Below are positions 25,419 to 34,738 of a DNA stretch of 64,000 nucleotides, one piece after another. The first letter of the stretch is position 1. Every line of letters begins with the position of its first letter. The notes below the pieces were generated by a model. It had not been told where the DNA came from, did no database searches, and saw nothing but the letters and a program-made list of their open reading frames with translations. The stretch is from Couchioplanes azureus (GTDB lineage Bacteria > Actinomycetota > Actinomycetes > Mycobacteriales > Micromonosporaceae). Where the stretch lies: NCBI RefSeq assembly GCF_014648355.1, contig NZ_BMQY01000003.1, positions 120,186 through 184,185 on the forward strand. The letters are read 5' to 3'. A program made the translations under genes and the position numbers.

Positions 25419-25514
25419 AAGAGGGGTCCTTCGCACAGGTGGCTACGGCTCAGGGTGCGGGCGGCCGTCGAGGGGCCTACCGTGAGGGCGTCGTCGACCT
25501 CGGAAGGGCTGCCC

Positions 25515-27092
25515 GTGTCACACCAGGAGTGGTTCCTGACCGCGGACGAGCGCGGCAACCCCGACACCCAGATACCCACCTGGTCGCCGGGAAACACCGT
25601 CGAGCCCCTCTTCCACGGCGAGAACTACTTCCATCGTCTGGTGGCCGAGGTCGAGACGCTGGGCGACGGCGACCACCTGTTCTTCACCGACTGGCGTGGC
25701 GACCCGGACGAGCGGATGCGCGATCACGGCCCCACCATCGTCGAGCTCCTCGCCTCGGCCGCCAAGCGCGGTGTCGTGGTCAAGGGCCTGCTCTGGCGCT
25801 CGCACCTCGACAAGCTGGCGTACAGCGAGGAGGAGAACCGCAGCCTCGGCGAGGAGGTCGAGGCGGCCGGCGGCGAGGTGCTGCTCGACCAGCGGGTCCG
25901 CCGCGGCGGCTCGCACCACCAGAAGCTGGTCGTGCTGCGCCACCCGGGGGCACCCGAGAAGGACGTCGCGTTCGCCGGCGGGATCGATCTCTGCCACAGC
26001 CGCCGGGACGGCGCCGACCATCACGGCGATCCGCAGGCGGTGGCCATGGCCGCGGCGTACGGCGGCAATCCGCCCTGGCACGACGTCCAGCTCGCGCTGC
26101 GCGGCCCGGTGGTCGGCGCCCTCGACCTGGCGTTCCGGGAACGCTGGACCGACCCGGCCCCACTGGACCAGCACGGGCCGATCAGCACGCTCACCGACCG
26201 GCTGCGCCACGCCGACATGCGCGCCGACCGGCTCCCGCCGCAGCCGCCCGATCCGGCCGAGTGCGGGCCGCACGACGTGCAGGTGCTGCGCACCTATCCG
26301 GCCATGCGCCCGCCGTACCGTTTCGCCAGGCTCGGCGAGCGCAGCATCGCCCGCGGATATACGAAAGCCATCAAACGGGCGCGACGCCTGATCTACCTCG
26401 AGGACCAGTACCTGTGGTCCAAGGAGGTCGCCCAGCTGTTCGCGGACGCGCTCAACGACAACCCGGGACTGCACCTGATCGCGGTCGTACCCCGGTATCC
26501 CGACGTGGACGGCCGGTTCGCCCTGCCGCCGAACCAGGTGGGCCGGGCCGAGGCGATCGCGCTGTGCCACAAGGCCGCGCCCGACCGGGTGCACGTCTTC
26601 GACGTCGAGAACCACGAGGGCACACCCGTCTACGTGCACGCGAAGGTGTGTGTCGTGGACGACGTGTGGGCGAGCGTCGGCAGCGACAACTTCAACCGTC
26701 GATCGTGGACGCACGACAGCGAGCTCTCGTGCGCGGTGCTGGACCGCACGCGCGACGAGCGGGCCCCGGCCGATCCGGCCGGGCTGGGCGACGGCGCGCG
26801 CGTCTACGCGCGCGAGCTGCGGCTCACCCTGCTGCGCGAGCACCTGGACCGCTCCGGCGACGAGGACCTTCTCGACCCCGATGCCACCGTACGGACGGTG
26901 CGCGCGGCCGCCGACGCGCTGCGTGACTGGCACCGCGACGGCGAGCGGGGGCCCCGGCCGCCGGGACGCCTGGTGCCGCACGAGACCGAGCGCCTCGCCT
27001 GGCATCAGCGGCTCTGGGCGGTGCCCGCCTACCGCCTGGTGTACGACCCCGACGGCCGCCCGTGGCGGGAGCGCCGCGCCGGCACCTGGTAG
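25515..27092 (+). CDS. Phospholipase D family protein
   Basis: The 525-residue protein has two HKD half-sites. The first is HHQKLVVLRHP with His about 135 and Lys about 137, then FAGGIDL; the second is HAKVCVVDDVWASVGSDNFN with His about 375, Lys 377 and Asp 382. Together they build the phosphodiesterase active site of the PLD superfamily. YLEDQYLWS before the second site is typical of bacterial PLD-like phospholipases. No signal peptide is visible. GTG 25515 has GAAGGG upstream; an earlier ATG at 25455 lacks a ribosome site. Phosphatidyl or other phosphodiester substrates are possible. Confidence 0.9.
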   Translation: MSHQEWFLTADERGNPDTQIPTWSPGNTVEPLFHGENYFHRLVAEVETLGDGDHLFFTDWRGDPDERMRDHGPTIVELLASAAKRGVVVKGLLWRSHLDKLAYSEEENRSLGEEVEAAGGEVLLDQRVRRGGSHHQKLVVLRHPGAPEKDVAFAGGIDLCHSRRDGADHHGDPQAVAMAAAYGGNPPWHDVQLALRGPVVGALDLAFRERWTDPAPLDQHGPISTLTDRLRHADMRADRLPPQPPDPAECGPHDVQVLRTYPAMRPPYRFARLGERSIARGYTKAIKRARRLIYLEDQYLWSKEVAQLFADALNDNPGLHLIAVVPRYPDVDGRFALPPNQVGRAEAIALCHKAAPDRVHVFDVENHEGTPVYVHAKVCVVDDVWASVGSDNFNRRSWTHDSELSCAVLDRTRDERAPADPAGLGDGARVYARELRLTLLREHLDRSGDEDLLDPDATVRTVRAAADALRDWHRDGERGPRPPGRLVPHETERLAWHQRLWAVPAYRLVYDPDGRPWRERRAGTW

Positions 27093-27162
27093 GGCTGGGT
27101 ATACCCCGGAACTATCCGTGGACGGCTGGGGCCGCCGTCCCCCGGTCCCCTACGGTGACGCG

Positions 27163-28470
27163 GTGACCATCGACGAAGCTCCGCTGCGAGCCCTCCTCAG
27201 CCGCCGCTACCTGCTCTCGGCCGGTCCCTGGCGGGCGTTCGCCTACGTCGTGACCACCCTGCCCGTCATGGCGCCGGTCGGCGCGGCGATGGCCGTGGTG
27301 GCGCTGCCCTGGGTCGCCGCGGTGTCCCGGCTGAGCGACGGCATCCTGCCCGGCGGCGGGATGCTGGTCCTCATGGTGGTGTCGCTGGTCCTGTTCGCCG
27401 GCGTCGGCCCGCTCGTCGCGATCCCCCTGGCGACGGTCGAACGGGCCCGGATCGGCCTGATCGACAGGCGGCCCCTGCCGTCGCCGCACCCGCCGGCACC
27501 GGCGGACCCGCTGGCCTGGATCCGCGCCCGGTACGCCGAGACGGCCACCTGGCGGGAACTGCTGTACGCCGCATTCCTCGGCCTCGTCGTCCCCGTCACC
27601 TACGGCGCGTTCGGCCTGCTGCTCCTGGTCGACGTGGCCTTCCTGACGAGCCCGATCCTGGCCGGCACGGACGGTGGAGACCTGACGGTGGGGACGTTCA
27701 CGGTGCGCTCGCCCGGCGAGGCGATCCCGTTCACGCTGCTCGGCATGCTGCTGGTCCCCGTACTCGGATATCTGTGGGGGTTGATCGCCGCCGGCCAGGC
27801 GGCCACCGCGCGGGCCCTGCTCGGCGACCGGGCCGGAGCCGCCCTGCGAGAGGTGGCCCAGTCACGGGCCCGGCTGGCCGACGCGTTCGACCTCGAACGC
27901 CGCCGCATCGAACGCGACCTGCACGACGGCGCACAGCACCGGCTGACCAGCCTCACCCTCCAACTGGGACTGGCACGCCTGGACGTACCCGGGGACTCAC
28001 CCGCCGCCGGGCCGCTCGCCCTGGCCCACGACCAGGCGAAGGAGCTGATGGTGGTGCTCCGCGACCTGATCTACGGAATCCGCCCCCAGACGCTGACCGA
28101 TCTCGGACTGCCGGCCGCGCTGCGCGAGCTGGCCGGCCGGTCGCCGCTGCCGGTCACCGTGACGGTCGCGGACGGCGTGACCCGGCCCTCCGAGCAGGTC
28201 GAGGGTACGGCGTACTTCGCGGCCTCCGAAGCACTCGCCAACGTGGTCAAGCACGCCGCCGCCGACCGGGCGGACATCCTGCTCGCCCGGGCCGGGGAGG
28301 CCCTGGTGCTGGAGATCCGCGACGACGGGCGGGGCGGCGCCGACCCGGCGGGCGGCACCGGGCTGACCGGGCTCGCCGACCGGGTCGCGGCGGTCGGCGG
28401 CCGCTTGCTGCTTTCCAGCCCCGAGGGCGGGCCCACCCTGGTCCGGGTGGAGCTACCGTGTCGATCATGA
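27163..28470 (+). CDS. Sensor histidine kinase (HisKA_3 type)
   Basis: The 435-residue membrane kinase has about four hydrophobic helices in residues 20-220 and a sensor domain of the DUF-type found in actinobacterial NarL-partner kinases. The phospho-acceptor motif ERRRIERDLHDGAQHRL has its His at about residue 254. A HATPase_c domain follows (SEALANVVKHA, DDGRGGADPAGGTGLTGLADR). Its stop overlaps the response-regulator ATG as ATGA. GTG 27163 is chosen because the membrane domain begins just after it. Confidence 0.91.
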   Translation: MTIDEAPLRALLSRRYLLSAGPWRAFAYVVTTLPVMAPVGAAMAVVALPWVAAVSRLSDGILPGGGMLVLMVVSLVLFAGVGPLVAIPLATVERARIGLIDRRPLPSPHPPAPADPLAWIRARYAETATWRELLYAAFLGLVVPVTYGAFGLLLLVDVAFLTSPILAGTDGGDLTVGTFTVRSPGEAIPFTLLGMLLVPVLGYLWGLIAAGQAATARALLGDRAGAALREVAQSRARLADAFDLERRRIERDLHDGAQHRLTSLTLQLGLARLDVPGDSPAAGPLALAHDQAKELMVVLRDLIYGIRPQTLTDLGLPAALRELAGRSPLPVTVTVADGVTRPSEQVEGTAYFAASEALANVVKHAAADRADILLARAGEALVLEIRDDGRGGADPAGGTGLTGLADRVAAVGGRLLLSSPEGGPTLVRVELPCRS

Positions 28471-29132
28471 CGGGAGGCGCGGGGGTGGCGACCCGGGTGG
28501 TGGTGGCCGAGGACGGTGTCCTGCTGAGGGAGGGACTGACCGGGGTGCTGGCCCGCTTCGGCTTCGAGGTGGTGGCGGCCGTCGGCGACGCCGAGGAGCT
28601 GGTCGCGGCGGTCGCGCAGCACACCCCGGACCTGGTGCTGACGGACATCAGGATGCCCCCGGGCTTCCGCGACGAGGGCCTGCGCGCGGCCGTCGCACTG
28701 CGCCGGGAACGCCCGCGGCTGCCGGTCGTGGTGCTCAGCCAGTACGTGCAGGACGAGTACGCGGCGGCGCTGCTGGACAGCGGCTCGGGGTCCGGCGTGG
28801 GTTACCTGCTGAAGGACCGCGTGGTCGACGTGCAGGACTTCGTGACGGCACTGCGCACGGTGGCGGGCGGCGGGACGGTCGTGGACCCCGAGGTGGTGCG
28901 CCGGCTGCTGCACCGCCCCAGGGACCCGCTCGCGAAGCTGTCCACACGGGAGCGTGACGTGCTCGCTCTGGTGGCGGAGGGGCACTCCAACTCGGCCATC
29001 GCGGCCCGGCTGTTCGTGACGGAGGCGGCGGTCGGCAAGCACGTCGGTAACATCCTCGCGAAGCTGGACCTGCCACCGGCCGAGGACACCAATCGCCGGG
29101 TGCTGGCCGTGCTCGCGTTTCTGCGCGCCTGA
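28467..29132 (+). CDS. NarL/LuxR-type response regulator
   Basis: The 221-residue protein has a receiver domain with acidic residues E15/D16, phospho-acceptor D60 (LVLTDIRMPPG) and conserved Lys in LLKDRV, then a LuxR-type helix-turn-helix (LSTRERDVLALVAEGHSNSAIAA, about 153-205, with TEAAVGKHVGN). It is co-translated with its kinase through ATGA. A GTG at 28485 is an alternative start with GGGAGG upstream. A 145-base gap to the convergent methyltransferase holds a 17-bp direct repeat. Confidence 0.92.
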   Translation: MTGGAGVATRVVVAEDGVLLREGLTGVLARFGFEVVAAVGDAEELVAAVAQHTPDLVLTDIRMPPGFRDEGLRAAVALRRERPRLPVVVLSQYVQDEYAAALLDSGSGSGVGYLLKDRVVDVQDFVTALRTVAGGGTVVDPEVVRRLLHRPRDPLAKLSTRERDVLALVAEGHSNSAIAARLFVTEAAVGKHVGNILAKLDLPPAEDTNRRVLAVLAFLRA

Positions 29133-29236
29133 GGTCTCCGGCGGTCTCTGGGCTCTCCGCCCGCTTTCTGTCCGACCGTGCTGGCGCCGCCCGGGTTTCG
29201 GCGCGTGGCTCGTCCTGGCCGGGGCGTCCACCGGGG

Positions 29237-29281
29237 CCCGGCCGCCGGCTCAGCGGTCGCGCTGCCCGGCCGCCGGCTCAG
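29237..29281. repeat. 17-bp direct repeat, two copies
   Basis: CCCGGCCGCCGGCTCAG occurs at 29237-29253 and again at 29265-29281, a spacing of 28 bases. The second copy contains the stop codon of the methyltransferase gene. Each copy carries the short palindrome CGGCCG. Confidence 0.8.
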
Positions 29282-30630
29282 GGATCGAGCTGCCAGGTCG
29301 CCGGGGACCAGATCGGGGCGGCGGGGTCGCCGGTCAGGGTCAGGGTGATCCGCCAGGCGTGCATCGGCGGGCGGTTGGCCGACTCCCAGCGGTCGAGGAT
29401 CTCACTCGCCTGTGCCGCGTAGCGGGGTGCCTGGGCCCCGGCGGCGAGGACCGAGCCGTCGGGCAGGATCGCCGCTCCGCCCGTACCCGTTTCGTCCAGC
29501 AGGATCAGGGTGCTGCTGTCGCGTCCCGGCACCGCCGCGTGGGTGGCGCGGGTGCTCCACACACCGGCCGCGTACCAGAAGTCGCGGTAGGTGAGTGAGT
29601 CAAGTGGACGGTCCCAGCGGGAGGGAGCGGCCGGTCCGAAGGGAAGGAGGGCGTCGGCCGGGACGGGGTGGGGATGGGAGCGGGCGTGCCGGGCGGTGAG
29701 CGGGCCGGCCGCGGTCATGAAGCCCGACGGGCAGACGACCCGGGCAGTGACCAGGCCGTGGGTGGACCCCTCCAGCGAATCCGGCTGGCCGAGTGCCGCA
29801 CCGCCCTCCGCACCGCCCACCGCGCGACTCGCCGCACCACCCTCCGCGCCGCTCGCCGCACCACCCTCCGCGCCGCCCCCCGCACCACCCTCCGCGCCGC
29901 TCGCCGCACCACCCTCCGCGCCGCTCGCCGCACCACCCTGCCGCCCGAGAGCCGCACCGCCCTCCCGGCCGGGAGGTGAGCCGGCCGCCTGTCCGGCCGG
30001 GCCGTGGACGACGAGGACGGGATGGGTTCCCGCGTGTTCGACGGGCACGACGATCGGGCCGGGCCGCTCGCCGGGCGGGCCGGGCCGGGTCTGTGCGAGC
30101 CAGTGCGGGGACACGCCGGCGACCCCGACCGTCACGATCACGCGGTCGAAACGCTCGCCCGGTGCGCCCGCGTAGCCGTCGCCGGCGAGGACCCGTACGC
30201 CCTCGATGCCGGCGCGGGCGAGAGCGGCCCGGGCTCGTTCGACCACGTCGGTCTGCACGTCGACCGTGGTGACCTGGGCGCCGAGCACGGTGAGCAGGGC
30301 GGCGTTGTATCCCGTGCCGGCACCGATTTCCAGGACCCGGTCCCCCGGCCGGACGTCCAGGGCGGCCAGCATGATGGCCATCAGCGACGGCTGGCTGGAG
30401 GAGCTGACCGGCATCCCCGCGTCGACCTTGGTGACCAGCACGTCGTTGCGGTAGACGTCTTCCAGGAACCCGGCGCTGCCCGGCCGGGCCCAGGTGCCGT
30501 CCCGCCGCTGGAAGCCGTCGGCCACGAACGCCTCGCGCGGAACCGCGGCGAAGGCGGCGGACAGCTGGGGGCTGAGCGGCGCACCGTCGCGGCGGATCCG
30601 CTCGACGAAGCGACGGCGCAGATCGGTCAC
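29278..30630 (-). CDS. PCMT-like O-methyltransferase with repeat insertion
   Basis: The 450-residue protein has an N-terminal protein-L-isoaspartate methyltransferase-like domain: FLEDVYRNDVLVTK, SSSSQPSLMAIMLAAL, motif I VLEIGAGTGYNAALL (about residue 98) and TTVDVQTDVVERA. It should transfer a methyl group from S-adenosylmethionine. Standard PCMTs have about 210-230 residues; here a C-terminal part of about 170 residues follows (YRDFWYAAGVWSTR, MHAWRITLTLTGD). Between them lies a Gly/Ala/Glu-rich tract (about 222-277) built on the octamer GGAASGAE. GTG 30630 is chosen at the conserved RRRFVERI start. Confidence 0.83.
   Translation of the reverse strand: MTDLRRRFVERIRRDGAPLSPQLSAAFAAVPREAFVADGFQRRDGTWARPGSAGFLEDVYRNDVLVTKVDAGMPVSSSSQPSLMAIMLAALDVRPGDRVLEIGAGTGYNAALLTVLGAQVTTVDVQTDVVERARAALARAGIEGVRVLAGDGYAGAPGERFDRVIVTVGVAGVSPHWLAQTRPGPPGERPGPIVVPVEHAGTHPVLVVHGPAGQAAGSPPGREGGAALGRQGGAASGAEGGAASGAEGGAGGGAEGGAASGAEGGAASRAVGGAEGGAALGQPDSLEGSTHGLVTARVVCPSGFMTAAGPLTARHARSHPHPVPADALLPFGPAAPSRWDRPLDSLTYRDFWYAAGVWSTRATHAAVPGRDSSTLILLDETGTGGAAILPDGSVLAAGAQAPRYAAQASEILDRWESANRPPMHAWRITLTLTGDPAAPIWSPATWQLDP
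29831..29926. repeat. 24-bp in-frame tandem repeat inside the methyltransferase gene
   Basis: Four near-identical 24-bp units lie at 29831-29854, 29855-29878, 29879-29902 and 29903-29926; degenerate copies flank them on both sides. Because 24 is a multiple of three, copy-number change keeps the reading frame. Each unit encodes GGAASGAE or a one- or two-residue variant on the minus strand. Confidence 0.9.
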
Positions 30631-30857
30631 GCCCTCCACCGTAGACGTGCCGCTCCCCGTCGCCGCACCGGATTCTCTCCGCCCCGGGCTCGGACGATCG
30701 GCACCAGCGACGACACGATCAGTGTTCCGGCGACGAACCACAAGCCGCGAAGCCGGGGCTAGCCCCGCCCTCTGTCGCGCCGGCATCACCCCTTCCTGCG
30801 CCGAGCCCCCGGAGCGGCTCCCGAGGAAGACGACGTGGACGACGCCCCCACGTGACG

Positions 30858-32033
30858 TCATGTGAGGCAGGCGGCTGCGACGGCCGCGGTCAGCCGTTCC
30901 GGGACGTCCGCCTCGTGATAGGGGCGCTCGCTCTCCTCGATCTGGTCCAGGAAGTCCTGGTAGACCGCCGCCGCCCGCAGCGCCGCCACCGGGCGGGTCA
31001 ACGCCGCCGCCGTCTCCGGATCACAATCCGGGACGACCTGCCGCCACCATCCCGCCCACTCCCCGATCAACGCCGTGGCCTCGCGCTCCGGCAGCTCCTC
31101 GGTCAGCCTCAGGATGTCGTACGCCGGGTTCGCCACGGCCGCGTCACCCCAGTCCAGGATCACCCGCCGCCCCGCCGCCGACTCACGCACGTTACCCGGG
31201 TGCAGGTCGCCATGGACGAGCGTGTCCGGCAGGCCGCAGGCGTCGATGGCGGCGAGCCGGGCCGGCAACTCCTCCATCAGCTCGTCCAGGCCCTCGACGG
31301 CGTCCCGCCACGGTGCCGCCACCCGCGCCAGCCGGTCCTGGTCCAGCCGCCGGTCGGGCACACCCGCAGCGAGCAGGTCGCACACCCGGCTGGCGAAATG
31401 CACCTGCACCGGGTGGAAGTCGCGGGCCACCTCCGCGCAGAACGCCGCATCCGCACCATAACGGTCCTCCCCCGGCACGTGGGCGAGCAGGACGCGTCCC
31501 GGGTCGCCGGCCGCCAGCACCGCTGGCACCAGCCCCGGCGCCGCTTGCGCGACGAGTCTCAGCAGCGGAGCCTCGTGCGCGAAGAACGCCGGGACCTGTT
31601 TCAGCCAGGCCACCGGCACGCCGCCGGCGTCGAGGCGCCAGATGCTGGAGAGATTCCACGTACGCTGCTGCGCCGCCACGACGTCGTCGCGGCCGAGCCG
31701 GCCGAGCGCCCAGCGCAGCGACGCTGCCGGCCCACCCGGGACGGCCCACGGCGCGCGCCGCGGAGACTGACCGGTGCCGGCGTCGTACGGTCGCAGCGGC
31801 ACCCGCACCGGCTCCCCGACCTGCGCCAGATAGGTGACCGGTCCGCCCGGCGGCCCCGCCGCGCCGGCCGCGAGCAGGCGCAGCACCGTGACCGTCACGC
31901 CATGACGGACCCTGGCCTCCTCCACCACGTCGGCGATCTCCTGCCACCAGGGCAGCGCGACGTCGAAGGGCGGCAACGCGCCGAGCACGTCACCGGCCGC
32001 ATCGACGAGTACGAGAGTCACGGTCCGTCCCAC
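30858..32033 (-). CDS. Phosphotransferase (aminoglycoside phosphotransferase/APH-like kinase fold)
   Basis: The 391-residue protein ends in an APH-type kinase domain: Brenner-like motif LVHGDLHPGNV (catalytic Asp) and DWGDAAVANPAYD (the metal-binding Asp, in place of the usual DFD/DWE). The first 100 or so residues (TVTLVLVDAAGDVLGALPPF) form an extra domain that looks like a NUDIX-type or ligand-binding fold. APH-like kinases phosphorylate antibiotics, sugars, choline and other small molecules; nothing here shows which. GTG 32033. The 227-base region after its stop separates it from the methyltransferase gene. Confidence 0.8.
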   Translation of the reverse strand: MGRTVTLVLVDAAGDVLGALPPFDVALPWWQEIADVVEEARVRHGVTVTVLRLLAAGAAGPPGGPVTYLAQVGEPVRVPLRPYDAGTGQSPRRAPWAVPGGPAASLRWALGRLGRDDVVAAQQRTWNLSSIWRLDAGGVPVAWLKQVPAFFAHEAPLLRLVAQAAPGLVPAVLAAGDPGRVLLAHVPGEDRYGADAAFCAEVARDFHPVQVHFASRVCDLLAAGVPDRRLDQDRLARVAAPWRDAVEGLDELMEELPARLAAIDACGLPDTLVHGDLHPGNVRESAAGRRVILDWGDAAVANPAYDILRLTEELPEREATALIGEWAGWWRQVVPDCDPETAAALTRPVAALRAAAVYQDFLDQIEESERPYHEADVPERLTAAVAAACLT

Positions 32034-32075
32034 GCGAGAGACCGTAACGCCTCACAGCACCCCGCGCCGGACCCT

Positions 32076-32115
32076 TGTGGACAACGCCGGCGGCGATCGG
32101 CCGGGCTGTGGAAAA
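32076..32115. promoter_or_regulatory. Two DnaA-box-like sites upstream of the phosphotransferase gene
   Basis: TGTGGACAA (32076-32084) is the reverse complement of the actinobacterial DnaA box TTGTCCACA, and TGTGGAAAA (32107-32115) is one base from it. The second lies in the context GGGCTGTGGAAAACCC. They sit 43-82 bases upstream of the phosphotransferase start. Whether DnaA binds is unproven. Confidence 0.4.
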
Positions 32116-32225
32116 CCCGCGGTGACCGCCGGCGGGCACGGTAGAAATCCCGTGTGGAGAATCGACGACGACCGTACCCGGACCACCCGCGCCGCGATCC
32201 TCGGGGCACGGAGGTTCCGAACGGA

Positions 32226-33227
32226 TCAGGTAGCGGCCTCGAAGCGTGCGCGGAGCACGGCATCGTCGGGACGGCCGTAGAGACGCAGCCGGGCCATCCC
32301 ACCGTCCGGGAAGATGTCGAGCCGGACGTGGGTGGCGACCGGCACCACCGGAACCGGGAAGCGGTGCCGCGTGTCGGGGCTCAGCCTGATCTGCGGCAGC
32401 AGCTCGAACCAGTCGTCCGGGTCGTCGAGCAGACCCGTGCGTGTGTCGATCCCGCGCAGGGTCGCGCTGCCCGGCGCGTTGCCCTTGAAGTGGCTGGTGT
32501 CCAGCTCGGCCAGCTCGACGACGGACGGCGCGGCGAGCTGCACCAGGACCCAGTCGTTGCCGTCGTCGCGACGGCGGGAGGTCTCCCAGCCGTCCCCCAT
32601 CGACCGGGCGATCCCAGGGTTGATCATGTTCTGCGGATGTCCGTAGAACATGTTGCTGCAACTGGCGATGCGGGCGCCGTGCTCGGCCGCGGCCACGTCG
32701 ATGACCGCGGGCAGCAGGCGGGGATCGGGCACCACGTCGCCGTGCACCCGCAGGCGGGCCACGCCGCCGTCCGGGTAGATGGTGAGGCGGACGTGGGTGA
32801 AACGCTGCTGCGAGTCCACGGCGAACAGATTCTGGCTGTCGCCGGCCAGCGGCGAGCGCGGAACCAGCGGCACCCACTGCGCCTCGGCCAGCTGCTTGGC
32901 ATCCGGATAGCCCTCCAGCGCGCAACCGTCGACCGATGCGTACGGCGGGTAGTTGCCGGTGAAGAACGCCGTGTCGATGTCGACGCCGTGGATCACGCCG
33001 GGAGCGCCCAGCCGCACGATCGCCGTGTCGTGGCCGGGCTCGCGGCGGCGGCGGGTCTCCCAGCCGTCGTACACCTGACCCTTGTGCCCGAAGGTCTGCG
33101 GCGCGAACACCGGGGTGGCCGGGTCGACCAGGTGGTCGGCGGCGGCGAAGAACTCGTCGTTGGCGTACACCACCCCACCGCCGAAGATGCGCGACGCGAG
33201 ATCGGGCAGGCGGGTGAACTCTTCCAT
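32226..33227 (-). CDS. alc: Allantoicase
   Basis: The 333-residue protein contains two homologous allantoicase halves. Each carries DGWETRRRR or DGWETSRRR, an inner D(I/L)DT(A/S)(F/H)F segment and (Y/F)PDGG(V/M)ARLR. It hydrolyses allantoate to ureidoglycolate and urea. The length is normal for the family. Its ATG overlaps the allantoinase TGA by one base, so the two steps of allantoin breakdown are translated together. No ureidoglycolate lyase gene follows. ATG 33227 begins [17 protein letters not shown]. Confidence 0.93.
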   Translation of the reverse strand: MEEFTRLPDLASRIFGGGVVYANDEFFAAADHLVDPATPVFAPQTFGHKGQVYDGWETRRRREPGHDTAIVRLGAPGVIHGVDIDTAFFTGNYPPYASVDGCALEGYPDAKQLAEAQWVPLVPRSPLAGDSQNLFAVDSQQRFTHVRLTIYPDGGVARLRVHGDVVPDPRLLPAVIDVAAAEHGARIASCSNMFYGHPQNMINPGIARSMGDGWETSRRRDDGNDWVLVQLAAPSVVELAELDTSHFKGNAPGSATLRGIDTRTGLLDDPDDWFELLPQIRLSPDTRHRFPVPVVPVATHVRLDIFPDGGMARLRLYGRPDDAVLRARFEAAT

Positions 33228-34540
33228 CAGGAGACCTCCCGGATGAGGAAACGGCCCTGCGGAGCGTCGCCGGTCACCGCCCGGCCGCGCAGCCAGGTCG
33301 TGCGGACGACACCGGTCAGGGTCTTCCCTGCGTACGGTGTGACGGGGTTGCGGTGGTGCAGCCGTGCGGGGTCCACCACGAAGGTGGCGTCGGGGTCGAA
33401 GGCGACGAGGTCGGCGTCGGCGCCGACGGCGATCCGGCCCTTGCCCTCGAGCCCGACGAGGTCGGCGGGCCGGTGCGCCATCCACGCGACCACGTCGGCG
33501 AGGCTGTGCCCGCGAGCCCGGGCGGCCGTCCAGACCACCGGCAGTCCCAGCTGGACCGAGGCGATGCCACCCCAGGCGGCGGCGAAGTCGCCCGTGTCGC
33601 GGCGCTTGAGGTCGGGCGTGCAGGGCGAGTGGTCGCTCACGACGCAGGTGATCAGCCCCTCGGCGAGGGCCGACCACAGCTCGTCGCGGTTCGCGGCGTC
33701 GCGGATGGGTGGGCAGCACTTGAACTCCGTCGCGCCGGCCGGGATCTCCGCCGCGTCGAGGGTCAGGTAATGCGGGCACGTCTCGGCGGTGACCCGTACC
33801 CCGTCCGCCCGGGCCGCGGCGATCAGCGGCAGGGCGCCGGCGGCGGACAGGTGCAGGATGTGCAGGCGGGCGCCGGCGGCACGGGCGGCCTCGATCGCGG
33901 TGGCGACGGCGGCATGCTCGGCGTGCGGTGGCCGGGAGGCGAGGAAGTCCGCGTACGCGGAGGACGGCACGGCCGCGTGCAGGTGATCGGCATCCTCGGC
34001 GTGGACCACGAACAGGGCCGGCACGGCGGCGAACGCCTCGGCGAGCTGGCCCGCGTCCAGCGGCGGGAACTCGGGGACGCCGGAGTCGGCGAGGAAGGCC
34101 TTGAAGCCGTACACCCCGGCGGCGTGCAGGGCGGGCAGGTCGGCGGCGTTGCCGGGGATCGCGCCGCCCCAGAAGCCCACGTCCACGTGGATCTTGCCGG
34201 CTGCGGCGTCCTTCTTGACGACGAGGGCGTCGGCGGTGACCGTCGGCGGGAGGCTGTTCAGCGGCATGTCGACGATGGCGGTCACCCCGCCGGCGGCGGC
34301 GGCCCGGGTGGCGGTGGCGAAACCCTCCCACTCGGTGCGGCCGGGCTCGTTGACGTGCACGTGCGTGTCGACCAGGCCGGGCAGCAGGGCGAGCTCCCCG
34401 AGATCGACGACCTCGGCGGCGTCGACGCTGGCCTCGTACGCCCCGACGGCGACGATGCGGCCGCCGCGGACCGAGACGGCGGCCGGGCGCTCGCCGTCGG
34501 GGGTGACGGCACGGCGGGACCGCAGGACGAGATCGACCAT
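33227..34540 (-). CDS. allB: Allantoinase
   Basis: The 437-residue amidohydrolase opens allantoin to allantoate. Metal ligands are seen in [11 protein letters not shown], the carbamylated Lys in [10 protein letters not shown], a His in [10 protein letters not shown] and the Asp in [17 protein letters not shown] is typical of allantoinases and dihydropyrimidinases. It is the first gene of the allantoin operon. Its ATG lies inside a perfect 13-bp inverted repeat, so its expression may be controlled at the start codon or by a repressor over the same site. Confidence 0.94.
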   Translation of the reverse strand: MVDLVLRSRRAVTPDGERPAAVSVRGGRIVAVGAYEASVDAAEVVDLGELALLPGLVDTHVHVNEPGRTEWEGFATATRAAAAGGVTAIVDMPLNSLPPTVTADALVVKKDAAAGKIHVDVGFWGGAIPGNAADLPALHAAGVYGFKAFLADSGVPEFPPLDAGQLAEAFAAVPALFVVHAEDADHLHAAVPSSAYADFLASRPPHAEHAAVATAIEAARAAGARLHILHLSAAGALPLIAAARADGVRVTAETCPHYLTLDAAEIPAGATEFKCCPPIRDAANRDELWSALAEGLITCVVSDHSPCTPDLKRRDTGDFAAAWGGIASVQLGLPVVWTAARARGHSLADVVAWMAHRPADLVGLEGKGRIAVGADADLVAFDPDATFVVDPARLHHRNPVTPYAGKTLTGVVRTTWLRGRAVTGDAPQGRFLIREVS

Positions 34541-34565
34541 GGACCGAGCCTATCGGTCCATGGTC
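34535..34565 (-). promoter_or_regulatory. Perfect 13-bp inverted repeat over the allantoinase start codon
   Basis: GACCATGGACCGA (34535-34547) and TCGGTCCATGGTC (34553-34565) are exact reverse complements separated by GCCTA. The allantoinase ATG (34538-34540, minus strand) lies in the inner part of one arm. It could be an operator, for example for an IclR- or GntR-type ureide regulator, or an RNA hairpin that hides the start codon. No such regulator gene is in the window. Confidence 0.75.
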
Positions 34566-34738
34566 CCCGGGCGGCGACGTCACGCGAAGCCTCCGCAAGA
34601 ACACCCGCGCCCACGGGGTTGTCGGGTTTCCGATCATGGCGGCTCCGGGGGCCGAGGGGAGTCGCCCGGTGCCGCTATAAAGGAGCTCCGCGAGCGCCCC
34701 CGGCTCGGCGGAGGACGAGGACGGAGCCCCGCGACCCC

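Noticed and set aside
29278..30630. RiPP maturation methyltransferase with a nearby precursor peptide
   Set aside because: No convincing short precursor frame or lanthipeptide/lasso enzyme was found in the flanking gaps. A stand-alone PCMT-like enzyme is the simpler reading.
30494..30865. Open frame on the plus strand upstream of the methyltransferase
   Set aside because: It overlaps the start of the methyltransferase gene antisense, has Arg/Ser-rich random composition and no ribosome site.
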